This document shows positions 22,525 to 32,999 of a stretch of DNA of 64,000 bases, piece by piece. The stretch is taken from assembly GCA_028023455.1 (NCBI GenBank), contig JAQFVV010000071.1, forward strand, positions 5,722,650-5,786,649. Direction: 5' to 3'. The notes beneath the pieces are model-generated. The model ran no database searches, was not told the DNA's origin, and worked only from the letters and a program-made list of their open reading frames with translations. The stretch comes from Epiperipatus broadwayi (Eukaryota; Onychophora; Udeonychophora; Euonychophora; Peripatidae). Positions within the stretch are counted from its first letter, which is position 1, and each line of letters begins with the position of its first letter. Both the position numbers and the translations under genes were made by a program.

Positions 22525-23245
22525 ATGTTAATGGCATGCCACAATAATGTTAAAGAATTTGATGTTAACAGCAAAGAAAATTGTTGTTTGTGCAAGGAGT
22601 ATATTGAAAAAAATATTCTTATTAATAAAGTAACAGATGGCAACCTAAAGATAATGATATTGATATTTGTGCACAAGTATTTTCTGAAAATAGAAAAAAA
22701 ATTTTATGATTGAAATCTCCAGAAGAAGTAGCATTTGAGCTTAAAGAATATTAAGTACATGCTTCAAACTGATGACATCTAAATAGGTGTCTCACATATT
22801 TTAAAAATAGGATACAATCACTGAATGAGAAGTATCCATAATATGATATAGAATTGCAAGATTTAATGAAACACTATGAATTTAATGTTGAATTGGATGA
22901 CATATTCCTTGGTTAATGTTTATGGGGATGACAGACAAGTTTTATCAAGTTCTCTTCATTGAAGTAGCCTTTGGTATATAAGCAAGTGATGGGTAAATGT
23001 ATATGACAAGAGTTATTCACTAAAGACACTGTATAATTTCTAAATAATCGAGATATACCAACATATAAAATGTTAGTAAATAAAGCTGACACTCAGACCA
23101 TGAGTTCTTGAAGTCCTACAAAAGTGTTTTGTATGCTGCTGCTACAGTAAGAAGGGATATTTAGAGATGGTCTGCAAATTTAAAAGTGCTAAATCTCTTA
23201 TAATGTTTTTGCACAAAAGAGAAAGAAAAAGCCAATTAAATGTGG
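22525..23245 (+). pseudogene. Ty3/gypsy gag relic
   Basis: The frame at 22525-22713 (EFDVNSKENCCLCKEYIEKN then DGNLKIMILIFV) fits the 'F-x-W-x-x-Y-x-E-x-x-E-x-y' start of the gag capsid region in K02A2.6-like gypsy elements. Frameshifted pieces follow: KSPEEVAFELKEY (22713-22752), NEKYP then ELQDLMKHYEFNVELDD (about 22820-22910), and a nucleic-acid-binding zinc-knuckle trace (CFVCCCYSKKGYLEMVCKFK, about 23120-23180) that has lost its usual cysteine spacing. There are many stops. It is the first module of a relic that continues to about 25490. Confidence 0.65.
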
Positions 23246-23439
23246 ATTTTAATTTATGGAGAGCAGGAGTGAAGAGTAAGATTGAAATAAAAACAATATA
23301 GATAATAGCATTTGTTTAAACATGTGAATTCTCAGACAAAAAACCAATATGGAAATTTACATTGTTATGAGATTGTCATTAATTTTGCTAAAAGATTGGA
23401 TAAACTTAATAAATACAGTGAAAAAGAGTGTCACTATAA

Positions 23440-23700
23440 AAAAAAGCTGAGATTATAGCCAATGATGTAAATTGAAATGCAATTAATATAGTGGGTAAAA
23501 TAATTATACCAGTCAAACTGAAGGTGGAAATAAAATTACTGCTATTGTATATTGTGAAAAGAGACCTATCTCCAATGTTAGAAAGAAGTTGGGTTTTGGC
23601 CACATGCAATTCAAGTAAAGAGAAAGAATGCAACTGTTTTACAATTGCATTGCAAATTGTGGGAGGAGTTTGGGGCCAGTAAAAGAGATAGAAGCAGTAA
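23440..23700 (+). pseudogene. Ty3/gypsy protease relic
   Basis: Frame 23491-23682 contains VGKIIIPVKLKVEIKLLLLY and DLSPMLERSWVLA. This corresponds to the C-terminal half of the retropepsin, where gypsy elements have G-x-x-x-V-x-V, an L-x-L-x-V strand and then P-x-L-L-G-R-x-W. The active-site DTG/DSG lies upstream of the readable frame and is not recognisable. The linker after it (GPVKEIEAV, near 23672) resembles the protease-RT connector. The RT and RNase H domains are absent, so there is a large deletion between here and 23795. Confidence 0.6.
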
Positions 23701-23794
23701 GAGCCTGAACAGTTGAGATTGCATATAAAGATTCACATTCTATTTCTATAGTACCTCCAAAGCAGCTAAAGTCTTAGAGTAAAGAAAATAGGCC

Positions 23795-23965
23795 ATGAGA
23801 AAGACTCCATATAGATTATTCTGGCTCATTTAATTGAAATATATTCTTGATACTGTTAGACTTTTACTCAAAATTAACAGAATGTAAAAGAATTAAGTGT
23901 GTGGAAAATGCTCTAAAATTTTTTAATGAAATTTTTGTGTATTTAGCTACCCTGAAATTATTGTT
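23795..23965 (+). pseudogene. Ty3/gypsy integrase relic, first catalytic block
   Basis: The frame reads RLHIDYSGSFN, stop, NIFLILLDFYSKLTECKRIK, then CVENALKFFNEIFVYLATLK. This is the start of the integrase core, where the first catalytic aspartate is the D of the HIDYAGP-like motif; that D is kept here (codon 23814-23816). It breaks off before the second catalytic aspartate, and a GIY-YIG fragment follows. Confidence 0.7.
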
Positions 23966-24023
23966 TTATATAATAAAAATAGTTTCACATTTAATTTTCT
24001 TAAATATTTTTTAAAAACTAGAA

Positions 24024-24356
24024 AAAGATCAAGCCCCTCATGTGGTCTATAAAATGGCATGCCCTCAATTAGGCTGCCATGCATCTTACTATGGTGAGAT
24101 TCGGGATAACCTTAATACAAGAATTTACCAACACAGGTATGCATACAACAGGGTTAAAAATTAAAATGAAGGAACAGCAGTATTCTGGGACCACCAAGCA
24201 GGCCATATATTCGAACCCAGTTCTGACCAAATAATTTGTACAGAGAAGAGTGATGCCAAAAGAAAAGTTAAAGAAGTTTTTTACATAGCAAATGATATCA
24301 GTGCCATTAATAGAAGAGAGGCATGCTTTGCTCTCTCCAAACAATGGACTAACTAA
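24024..24356 (+). pseudogene. GIY-YIG endonuclease fragment, Penelope-like
   Basis: One frame of 110 codons with a single internal TAA (24162-24164). Motifs: VVYKMACPQLGCHASYYGEI (V-Y-K..Y-x-G core), then RDNLNTRIYQHRYAY (R and H of the second helix), then WDHQAGHIFEP and RKVKEVFYIA ahead of the terminal LSKQW. The order fits the GIY-YIG nuclease at the end of Penelope-like elements (target cleavage in retrotransposition). The usual second Y of YIG is Y-Y-G here. It lies between two blocks of a gypsy integrase, so it is probably an insertion. No RT domain of its own is seen. Confidence 0.7.
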
Positions 24357-24534
24357 TTAAAAATTCAAACTCATTTGCATATGGGTACAATAATCACAAC
24401 AGTCTTCATTCACAAAGCTATGAGTACGAGATTCCAACATTAAATCTCGAAAGTGCTAAGCAAACCTATTATACATTATAGTATAATTATAGCTTCACTA
24501 TTTAATGTGAAAAAAGTCACATATTTATAATTTA

Positions 24535-24625
24535 AAAACTAGTGGAAGTCACCATGTGTTAACATCCTCTTATCTATCTAAATCTAATGGACTGGCAGAG
24601 ATATCATTACAGCACTTGAAATAGA
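24535..24625 (+). pseudogene. Ty3/gypsy integrase relic, catalytic glutamate block
   Basis: Translation TSGSHHVLTSSYLSKSNGLA then EISLQHLK followed by TAG. This matches the integrase block around 'H-x-x-s-x-x-Y-H-P-x-S-N-G-x-A-E', with the catalytic E present. It continues the integrase that breaks off at 23965. Confidence 0.7.
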
Positions 24626-24799
24626 TGCTAAAAAATACTTTGTATAGTAATATTAACAAAACTTGATGCTGTGTTTCATCAAGATTTAACTCCACGTATG
24701 TTAAGTAAAAAAAACGCTGGCTGAAATGTGACTGCACGAAAAATGCTGAACCTGCTTGTCTGTATTAATGTCTAATAATAGCTTATTAAGGCAAATTGT

Positions 24800-24990
24800 C
24801 TTGGAGAAAGCTATAAACTTAATGATGCTGTCTGGATATGCAACTTGGTAAAAAGAAAATAGTTTCTGAGATTATTAACCAGCATTGTTTTAAGACAACG
24901 AAAGTGCAAACTACAAGTGGTACAAGAGTGGGGAGAAACATAAATTATTTGAGATTTTATTTGGACTTGTTAGAAGAACCAAGTGTTTAG
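24800..24990 (+). pseudogene. Ty3/gypsy integrase C-terminal (GPY/F-like) relic
   Basis: Across one frameshift: YKLNDAVWICNLVKRK, then VSEIINQHCFKTTKVQTTSG, then TRVGRNINYLRFYL. This fits the small barrel-like C-terminal module of gypsy integrases (f..D-x-V-W-x-R-N, W-x-x-G-x-I, then R-R-H-x-N-x-L-R). It is the last recognisable protein module of the relic. Confidence 0.65.
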
Positions 24991-25124
24991 CACTAATTCA
25001 ATAATAAGTGATACTATTTCACTAAAAAACGTAAGAAATTACTGACACAATACAAGAGCTAAGTTTAATTAATGAAGGACAGATATCTGAGAAAAATGAT
25101 TCATTAAAATTTTGCTGAAAGTTA

Positions 25125-25262
25125 GATTTATAGAAGCAAAACTCTCCATACAGTACCACAACTCAGTGCAAACCAGAGTAATCAATGAATGCAGGAAGGT
25201 TTGCACATAAAATCCCTATCTAATGCCTAGTCATCCAATATCCCCAGACTAGTTTCTGTGAA
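25125..25262 (+). mobile_element. Family B fragment
   Basis: AGCAAAACTCTCCATACAGT, then CAACTCAGTGCAAACCAGAG, TAATCAATGAATGCAGGAAG, CACATAAAATCCCTATCTAA and CCAATATCCCCAGACTAGTT all match the outer arm of the fold-backs at 36538-37120 and 37855-38885. Only one arm is present. Confidence 0.75.
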
Positions 25263-25471
25263 GAACAGATTGTGTAAGCCTAAAGAATGATGATCATAAG
25301 ATGTTTGATGGTTTTAAGTAGATTTCTGCCCTTTAAAACAATCCACAAGAAAAAGAGAAAGTTTCTGAGCAGAAGGAGAGAAATGCATTCCCTTTGTCTA
25401 GATTTGTTCAAGAATGCAAAGATCCTAAAAAGCTGCTAGATTATTTATTGTGAAAATAAAATTAATTTTCT

Positions 25472-25488
25472 AGAGAGAAGGGAGAAAA
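25472..25488 (+). other. Possible polypurine tract
   Basis: AGAGAGAAGGGAGAAAA lies after the last gypsy coding trace and just before family C. In LTR retrotransposons such a tract primes plus-strand synthesis and sits directly before the 3' LTR. Confidence 0.35.
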
Positions 25489-25518
25489 TTGAAATGCACT
25501 GTTATATGAAAAATAAAT

Positions 25519-25790
25519 GTGAAGATATATATGTATACATGAGACATGATATTGTTAAAATAAACTTTATTATGAAAATAATTACTGCACAACATTTACA
25601 GTTATTCACTTTGGAAAGAAATTAGCATGGAGTAAACTTAAATTAATTATGCAAATTACTTTTATATATGCAGAACATTCCCACTAAAAAGCAGCAATAG
25701 ATGGAATTAGCATGTGTGCAAAAACTTAAAAAATCAAATGTTGGAGACTATTTCAATTAAAGATTTATAATTAGTTCATTTGTATATATA
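25519..25790 (+). mobile_element. Repeat family C, possible 3' LTR of the gypsy relic
   Basis: It matches the two outer blocks of 14880-15560: CATGATATTGTTAAAATAAA, AATTACTGCACAACATTTAC, GAAATTAGCATGGAGTAAAC, TTAATTATGCAAATTACTTT, CACTAAAAAGCAGCAATAGA. Its place behind the polypurine-like tract suggests an LTR. No TG..CA borders or target duplication were seen. Confidence 0.45.
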
Positions 25791-26069
25791 TATATAAAAG
25801 TATAATAAACTCACATTTGTTTTTATTGTTCTTTGTTTATTTAACTGCAACATGGCTGGTCTGCATATACCTCTACACAGCTTTAATTAATTTTTTTTAT
25901 CATTTATAATCCGTTCACTTTTTTTTTAGTTCATTATTTTAATGCTTTTGTGTTCCATGTTTACCTTTTCCATTTTTTTTAATCTCATATATCTACAGTC
26001 TCTATTCTTTTTATTTTTTACAAGCCTATTCTTAAAACATATAAACAAACTTTTAATTTAATTTATTAA

Positions 26070-26815
26070 CTCTTTGCCTGTCTTTGATGCGACCTCTCGT
26101 AAGCAGTTGACGTCACTCTAACTCAGCCGATTCTTATGCTAAAAAATTCGTTCGATATGTTTTAAAGAGATTTTTAAAAGTTCTGTACGATGGTGACCTC
26201 TTCCAACTTATTTTACAAGTAAAAAATAAAAAAAAACGCATTTAAACCTAAACAAAGAAAGAACATTATTTGTGATTGGTTCTTAGCAAGCTCTCAGCCG
26301 AAAAAGACATTCTGATTGGCTGGAAAGAACAAAGAAACCGCCTGATCAAAGAAAATAAAGAAAAACGCTGAGATTTTCATTTTGAATCCAATTTTAAGTA
26401 TTATAAAATTATATTTATGGAAACTAAAAATGATTCTCAGACAGAATAATAAAAAAACAAAATTATTTTCGAAAAATATTGAAGATTTTAGTACAAATAT
26501 TGAAGATGTAGTAAAAAGAAATATTTACTTTTCTATAACGTAAAAGTCGATCTTTTTGTTTATATTATAGCTTTTATGTTGCCGAAATTGAATATTTTAG
26601 AATAAATAAATAGCAATTTATTTTTGAAAGAACTTTCGTTCTCTTCATAACCTGAAAAATTAATAATATACTTTTTATAAACGTATCTGAGTTGAATTTA
26701 ATATTATAGGCGAATATGTTTTAACAATAGGCTTTGTCTTCAGTTTGTGAGTTGGCCAATTAAAAGTTTTGATTTTTACCTCATACAACCAATGATTTAA
26801 TTAGCGGTTAAAAGG
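26070..26815 (+). mobile_element. piggyBac-like MITE, 746 bp, flanked by TTAA
   Basis: TTAA stands directly on both sides (26066-26069 and 26816-26819). The ends are CTCTTTGCCTGTC.. on the left and, reversed, CCTTTTAACCGCTAATTA on the right: short, imperfect inverted ends. A second copy in opposite orientation is at 48929-49696 and shares CCAATCAGAATG-like, CGCCTGATCAAAG and AGTTCTTTCAAAAATAAATT words. TTAA duplications and CCYT-type ends are the hallmark of piggyBac elements. No transposase frame, so it is non-autonomous. A CRE-like TGACGTCA occurs near its left end (26109-26116). Confidence 0.75.
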
Positions 26816-26819
26816 TTAA

Positions 26820-28430
26820 TAATTAAAATTATATAACTTATTTACTACCCAAGTGTACTATTTTTAATTATTGTAGGCCTGCAAATGGTCAAGTTTATTG
26901 TCTCAGTTTTAAAAAATTTAATATTTAGAAGAGTTTAAAATATTTTAAATGTAATTTAAAATAAAAATTTAACAATATGAAATTGATAAAAACAATTTAC
27001 AATAAATGATAGCATCAAAAGATGATCCTCTGCCACCCATATTTTTTTCTGGGGACCTCTATATAGTATTTTTAATTGTTGTACTATGTTCTATTCTGAT
27101 TTTAAAAATTGAATTATTTAACATTTACAATGGGGGGAAAGCCATTTGTATAAAAACATTTTGGGGCACATAAATTGAATAATGCCCTGGCATCAGTATT
27201 AAATAAGTAACAATGAATAATGCCCTGAGTAAATAACAGTTGTATCTACTTCCTGTCCAGTAAATATTCGTTTTATTTATTAATTAAATGATATTTTGAA
27301 TTAACAATTAATATAAAAAGGTTTACCACTGTAAATTATTTTCATGGTGTATATTTTATAAATTACAAAGCAGTAACCAATCATAAAAGTCAGAGTGAGC
27401 TATTGCTTGAATTTTTTTTTGTTTTAATACAATTTAACTGAAATGCATGATATCACAGAGCATTGATGATGCTTATATCACTTTTGTTTGCATCTATTTG
27501 TAGGCTATTTGTCTTGTTCTGTATCCATTTGATTGTACAAACTGAAACTAAAGTATATACTAATTTATTAGTTTTAAAAAAATCTGAAGATGGCAGTACT
27601 GCAAATAAAACATCAATGCCACTGATTGGTGGATTTTATGTTCTCGGGCTTTGACAGTATATGCAAGTCTATCTAGAAATTTCTTTGGATTATATTTAAT
27701 AATGGACAAAAATTGTATATTTTTAAACTTTATTTAAATAATTATTTTTACAAAGTGTTTGTATAGTAATTATTTAAAAGCAAAAGATATTCTTGATGAC
27801 ACTAAGGTTTTTATTTTAAAATGTTTTATTCTTAGAAACACAAGTTGAAAAATACATAGTAATGTTAAAAAGAAAATTTCAATTGATAACACTGTGTGAA
27901 ATACTGTTGTACATAACTTTTGTAACATTTTAATAATTATAAATGCAATTTTAAATTTCAGAATGACTTTCATGGCTTTACGATATTTTTACCAATTTTC
28001 AGATTTTATGAATGAAATTTAATTAACAAACATTTTATTGCTTCATTAATTTTTTACTGGTATTTCAATAATCATTTGACAAGAAAAAAGTTATTGTTCT
28101 TTTTACATATTAAGTTTATTTTTATTTTTTCTATATTTGTAAAGTTCAACCATCAGTTTTAAGGATATTTTTTGTTTGACCACTTATACTTGTATTAAAT
28201 AAGTTCAATTTATTGAATTCTAATATAGAAAAATATCTTAGTATTGAAATTAAATATTGAACTATGATTCAAACAGCCACCAGGGGATGATGCAAAAAAC
28301 ATAATTTTGGAAGACTTAAACATTTTTATATTTATTTCAGTGTGGATGAAGTTGATGAAGCATTACAAAAAATATATAATATAAATAATTTAATTATTAT
28401 AATTAAAAGTCTAATATTATTACATTTTTA
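26820..28430. other. AT-rich DNA, nothing recognised
   Basis: Non-repetitive AT-rich sequence. Short open frames at 27463-27654 (+) and 27770-27973 (-) show hydrophobic, low-complexity translations typical of AT-rich DNA. Confidence 0.5.
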
Positions 28431-28438
28431 ACTCTTAG

Positions 28439-28468
28439 GATTTGTGTCAATTTCAATTATTCCATCTG
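28439..28468 (+). other. Candidate 30-nt exon
   Basis: CTCTTAG (acceptor) precedes 30 bases, and GTGAGTATT (strong donor consensus) follows at 28469. The length is a multiple of three. In the frame that leaves two bases at the start and one at the end it reads FVSISIIPS with no stop. It could belong to a gene with long introns spanning the window. There is no independent evidence, and the polypyrimidine tract is short. Confidence 0.25.
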
Positions 28469-28474
28469 GTGAGT

Positions 28475-29870
28475 ATTTTTAGAAATATTTTAAAAAACAC
28501 TTTAAAATATTTAAAAACTGATCTGTAAACATAATTATGAACCAACTTCATTGCAGATATTTGTGCAAGCATTAAAGCTAAAAATTAACAACTTTATTTT
28601 GATTTGAAATTTTTTTTTACCTTTAATAAGAATAAATGAAAGTAGATTCTGTTTTAAAAGCTGATATTTGCTTACAAATATTACAATATTTTAAAAGATT
28701 TTAACACCAATTCAGTTCTGATGAATAATGATATGATAGATATTATCACTTTTTTCTTTATATTATGGCCAAGTTTTTTAACTTTTATTTCTAAAAGTAA
28801 AACATAAATTAATATATTGAAAGTCTATCTGTGTAGCTCTTTATAATAATCAATTAGTGTGTAAAAATAATCAAAATTATTTTACAAACAAGCAAAAAAT
28901 CGTATTTTGTAGTTCTTTAAAATTTTGGTATGAAAACTAGACCAGAATGATGCAAACATCCTCTAGATGATTTGTTCTGCCAAAAAACAAAGGAGAAGTC
29001 TTAGCCACAATCTGTAGAATATTGATTTTAAATTTTGACGGCAATAATAACATTACATTAAAATCTACTTTTTCTAAAAAAAAAAAGTGTCATTATCACT
29101 TAAGGAAATGCTAATATTATGATCTAAAGTTATGGAACAATAACATTTTTTAAAAAAACTTTCATCAATTTTCAATATAGATGAGGGTTATCAAGTTAAC
29201 CAAACATGTATTTTATTATTGTCATAATCATGATCAGAAATCAATGATTTGTGGGCATTTATTTACTGATTTCATTACCATCATTTTTGTTTCAATGTAC
29301 AGCAGAGCCCAAAAACTTTATATTAAAAAAGTTTTCAATTTTAAAGGGTGTAGTTTTTATTATATACTGTTATTGACTAGTTGAAAATGTTTTAAGTTTG
29401 TGATCATTTATTTATAAAGCATTTCAGGCACACAGATATCTCTCACTTGCTGCATTTTATATTATAGGCTTTAGTCACACTTCTTTACAGATATTACATG
29501 CAGTGCAACCAATTTATTTCATTCTTGGTGCATTTGGTCTCTACCCACGGTGATGCAATACCAAAAATAATGCACATTGAGAAGATTTGAAGAACTTGAA
29601 ATTGTTTTAGAAATATCCAATAAATTATATTGTAACATGTTTTAATAGAAACACTGCAGTTCCAATCATACAAATGAAAACAATTTGTTACACTATTTTT
29701 TTCATTCCCTAGTGACTATTTGAGTTAATAGTTCAATATTTTAATTTTAATACTAAAATTATTATTCAATATTATGAATCAATAAATTGTATATGATTTG
29801 TGAGAAATATAAGTTTACAAATTAAAAACGTTTTAAGAAATCTGATTTCAACTTTCCAAACATAAATAAT
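28475..29870. other. AT-rich DNA, nothing recognised
   Basis: No repeat family or coding signal was recognised. The 67-codon open frame at 29181-29384 has no family resemblance. Confidence 0.5.
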
Positions 29871-29874
29871 AGTA

Positions 29875-30456
29875 ATAGTTAGAAGTTAACAGCTATAAAT
29901 ATCTTGGTCAGATTATTACTACAGATGGAAACATAATGGATGAAATTAATCATAGAATTAAACTTGATTGGAGTAATTTTGGTAGAAATAACTTGATACT
30001 AAAAAGAAATATGTGTACATGTTTAAAAAGGAAAGATTTTAATAAATATGTTTTACCAGTTCTTACTTATGGATCTGAGACTGGGATACTTAATTGAAGA
30101 GCAATACAGAGAATTCAGACCACTCAAAGAAGTATGAAGATATGCATGTTGGTAGTAACAAGAAGAGATTGAAAATGCAATATATGAGTAAAAGAACAAA
30201 CGGGTGTTACTGACTTCATTGAAAAAATTAAAAGACTAAAGTGGAGTTGGGCTGGACATATTGCTAGAAAAGATGATAATAGATGGACAATTGAATTCTT
30301 TAATTGGATTCCAAGAGGTTGTAAAAGATCCAGAAAGAGACACATGTGAGATGGATGGATGAAATAAGAAAGTGTGCAGGGGTGATGTGGAGAAGCTAAA
30401 GATCAGAGAAAATGGATTGAACTTGGAGAGACTATCCTGCAGTAGATTCATATTGT
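29875..30456 (+). pseudogene. Reverse-transcriptase C-terminal fragment, LINE family D
   Basis: The frame reads NSYKYLGQIITTDGNIMDEI, NHRIKLDWSNFGRNNLILKR and YVLPVLTYGSETGILN, then through stops and shifts TTQRSMKI, VTDFIEKIKRLKWSWAGHIA, RKDDNRWTIEFFNWIPRG and KRSRKRHM. These are in the order of the thumb and connection region downstream of the RT active site in 'endonuclease-reverse transcriptase' non-LTR elements. The 3' end has TGATGATGAATAAC, a simple-repeat tail seen in RTE-like LINEs. It is 5'-truncated and inactive. Three related fragments are in the window. Confidence 0.8.
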
Positions 30457-30839
30457 TTAATATTGATGATGAATAACAATGACAACAACAATAATTATTA
30501 TTATTTCAGAAATATTTGGGTGGGGTTTGAATTAATGGTAGATGCATTGTTGGGTTTATTTATGATACAGTTAGCTTTATTTGTGGGTTGAACTAGCGGG
30601 TAAGCAGTTTTTTAAATTGAGAACAAGTTTGAACTACGTTTTTAATTTTTTGTGTCCATGGTAGCTATAACAAGAACAATAACTTCCCCCATTGGTTCAG
30701 TGTTGCAATGCTCTGGGGAAAAAGTAAATTAACAAAATTTTTATTGAATGAATTCAATTTAAAAATGTGAACAATAATTGTAAATTCATAAACATGAATT
30801 TATTTAATGATTTCTATGTAAATGCTTTGCAAAAATAAT

Positions 30840-30984
30840 AAAAATTTAAATAAATTCTGAAATTGTGAATTTTTCCCCTCATTGCTAACAACAATAAAAT
30901 GAGCTTATAAAAATAAAAATTTAAATAAACTCTGAAATTGTGAATTTTTCCCCTCATTGCTAACAACAATAAAATGAGCTTATA
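30840..30984 (+). repeat. 75-bp tandem duplication
   Basis: Two nearly identical units (one T-to-C change, AAATTCTG to AAACTCTG), each containing TTGTGAATTTTTCCCCTCAT and GCTAACAACAATAAAATGAG. Confidence 0.95.
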
Positions 30985-30989
30985 ATTTT

Positions 30990-32065
30990 GTTTATGTACC
31001 CAAGATCAAAGACTCCACCAATCAGTGATATTTTAGGTTTTTGTCAATTCATTTGTAGTACTCTGTAGTGGACTGCTGACATCTTCAGGTTTTTTAAATT
31101 AATAAATCAATATTTAGTTTCTTTTCAAACTTTACTATCAAATGAATGTAAAATCAGCAAAATAAGACTAAAGATAGCCTCAAAACTGTGCTTCAAACTC
31201 CAAGATTAGCAACATTATCACAGTCTTCACAAATCAGTGATTATCATTATTGTAGAATTAATGATTTGTATAGATACTTATAAATTTCACAATAACAAAT
31301 ATTTAAAGCAGAGTTACTATAAGAGAGTATCTTTTTTCCATTTATCTATAATTATTATATATAAGATTAATGTTGTTTATTTTAATAAATTGCTTATATA
31401 GCAGTATGTAGTAGGTATACTTGATGTGTATATATATGTGTGTGTGAGGGCAGAGTGTTTGTAAACATTAAAATTCAGTGAATTTTTTTCCATGTTAATA
31501 ATACAGATAAAATTTCAGCTATATTATAATTAGGCAATAACTAATTATAACTAACAATGGAAGTTGAAACCACACTATCTATTATGGTAATAGTAGCTGC
31601 CTAACCTGCATTAAGCCAAATGTGGAATTGACATGAGTTGTGAATCAAACATAAATATGTGAAAATTTGAAGAATAACCACTTCTTTGAATTTTCACAAG
31701 CAATAAGTCTCTCATTCAGACAGTTACATATGTGTAAGTCTTCATAAGAAAGTCTTAGTTGCATCAGAAAATTTTAATGAAAGTCATTCTATCTCAGATT
31801 TTTACTTATATAAAGTATACGGTATTAAGTTATTCCATGTTTGGCTTAAAGTGAGCAAAATACTGTTATAGATGGCATGGTTCCAATTTACATTGCTAAT
31901 ATTAATTGATTGTTTCCTTGCTAAATTCTAGATGAAATTTTATTGAGATTATTTATTCCACAGAAAATAATCCCATTAAATAATATATCCTTCAATGTGT
32001 ACAATGCATATACTAAGAAAAGCTTGTTTAATACTTTAAAAATAAATATGCTCAATACATTACTA
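30990..32065. other. Unassigned AT-rich DNA
   Basis: No family recognised. TGTGTATATATATGTGTGTG near 31425 is a short microsatellite. An open frame at 31943-32242 runs through the hairpin at 32070-32207 and is judged incidental. Confidence 0.45.
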
Positions 32066-32069
32066 TCAA

Positions 32070-32207
32070 TAACTCCCTTCATATACACTTCAATGCATTT
32101 TTTTAAAAAATATTTTCCTAATGAAAACTGCAGGACAGTCGAAACTGTCAGAAAAATAAAGAAATCATTAAAAAAATTTTACATTGAAGTGTATAAGAAG
32201 GGAGTTA
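32070..32207. repeat. Inverted repeat, 26-bp arms
   Basis: 32070-32095 (TAACTCCCTTCATATACACT..) pairs with 32182-32207 with one mismatch. The spacer contains AAAACTGCAGGACAGTCGAA; a similar word on the other strand (TTCGACTGTTCTGCAGTC) occurs at 51246-51263, so both may come from one unnamed element. Confidence 0.8.
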
Positions 32208-32454
32208 CTGTAAGCTATATATATATATATATGAATAAATGAAGAAATGCAAAGAAAGTAAAAGGAGAAAAATAAAAATACATCAAAAATAATATGCTGA
32301 ACATGCTTTTGATTAACTAATAGTTGTAATCATAGCTATTGTTATCCAAGAGGATTGCAAGATTTATAGAAGATTTACAGATATGGTGATTTACAGAAAA
32401 TTTGATTGTAAAATGTAAATGAATTTATTTACATGTGCCATTTTTTTGACAAGG

Positions 32455-32822
32455 GGATGCAGGTTTTTTTTTGGTTCATTGCATTTATATTATTGGCACC
32501 ATATCAAGTCACTTTAATTTTGCATTTAGCACCATTTCTTTCAGAGCAGACAGTACTGTCAGATGTAAGTTCAAAGCAGCAACTGTGTTTGAACTCATGT
32601 TCAAAGAAGATAGATTTAATGTCTGTATTAGTTTTAGCTTGATTGTGTTGATATTTGTGTTGTGTGATTCTTGTGAGAGGTTGTTCCAATGTAAACTGTG
32701 TTGCAGTTTATGGTGTTGTGTATAATTGTATACACCATTTGGGAAACCTGCTCTGGGGGCAGTTTATATTTTGTATTGTTAATCAAGTGGTTCAGGATGG
32801 AGGGGTGTGAAGACTGATTCAA
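32455..32822 (-). pseudogene. GIY-YIG endonuclease fragment, Penelope-like, second copy
   Basis: The minus-strand frame 32822-32634 has VSQMVYTIIHNTINCNTVYI then GTTS: V-Y-T and V-Y-I-G, the GIY-YIG core, 13 residues apart. After a frameshift near 32670 the signal continues in 32689-32504: RITQHKYQHNQAKTNTDIKS, IFFEHEFKHSCCFEL and ERNGAKCKIKVT (R of helix 2, the F-x-H-x-F-x-H block, the R-x-x-x-E-like end). It is the same kind of domain as at 24024-24356 but clearly a different sequence. Base composition is less AT-rich than the neighbours. No RT is attached. Confidence 0.65.
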
Positions 32823-32999
32823 TATGTTTAGGTGCAGATTTTATTTATAAATATATAGATATTCTACTAATTTTAATAGCCATTTAAGTAAATACTCACC
32901 ATTAAATATTAGTGCTAATATGTAATCTTAATAAAGCAATAATTCATCATACACATACCTTATAAAAATCTTTCACAATCAAATTTACTAGAAGTCATT

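Noticed and set aside
23406-23633. Minus-strand open frame of 75 codons
   Set aside because: Shadow of the gypsy protease frame.
24069-24344. Minus-strand open frame of 91 codons
   Set aside because: It is the shadow of the GIY-YIG frame on the plus strand, which has family motifs.
30124-30451. Two minus-strand open frames
   Set aside because: Shadows of the LINE family D fragment.
31943-32242. Open frame of 99 codons
   Set aside because: It runs through both arms of the 32.1-kb inverted repeat and a TA microsatellite, with a low-complexity translation; judged chance.
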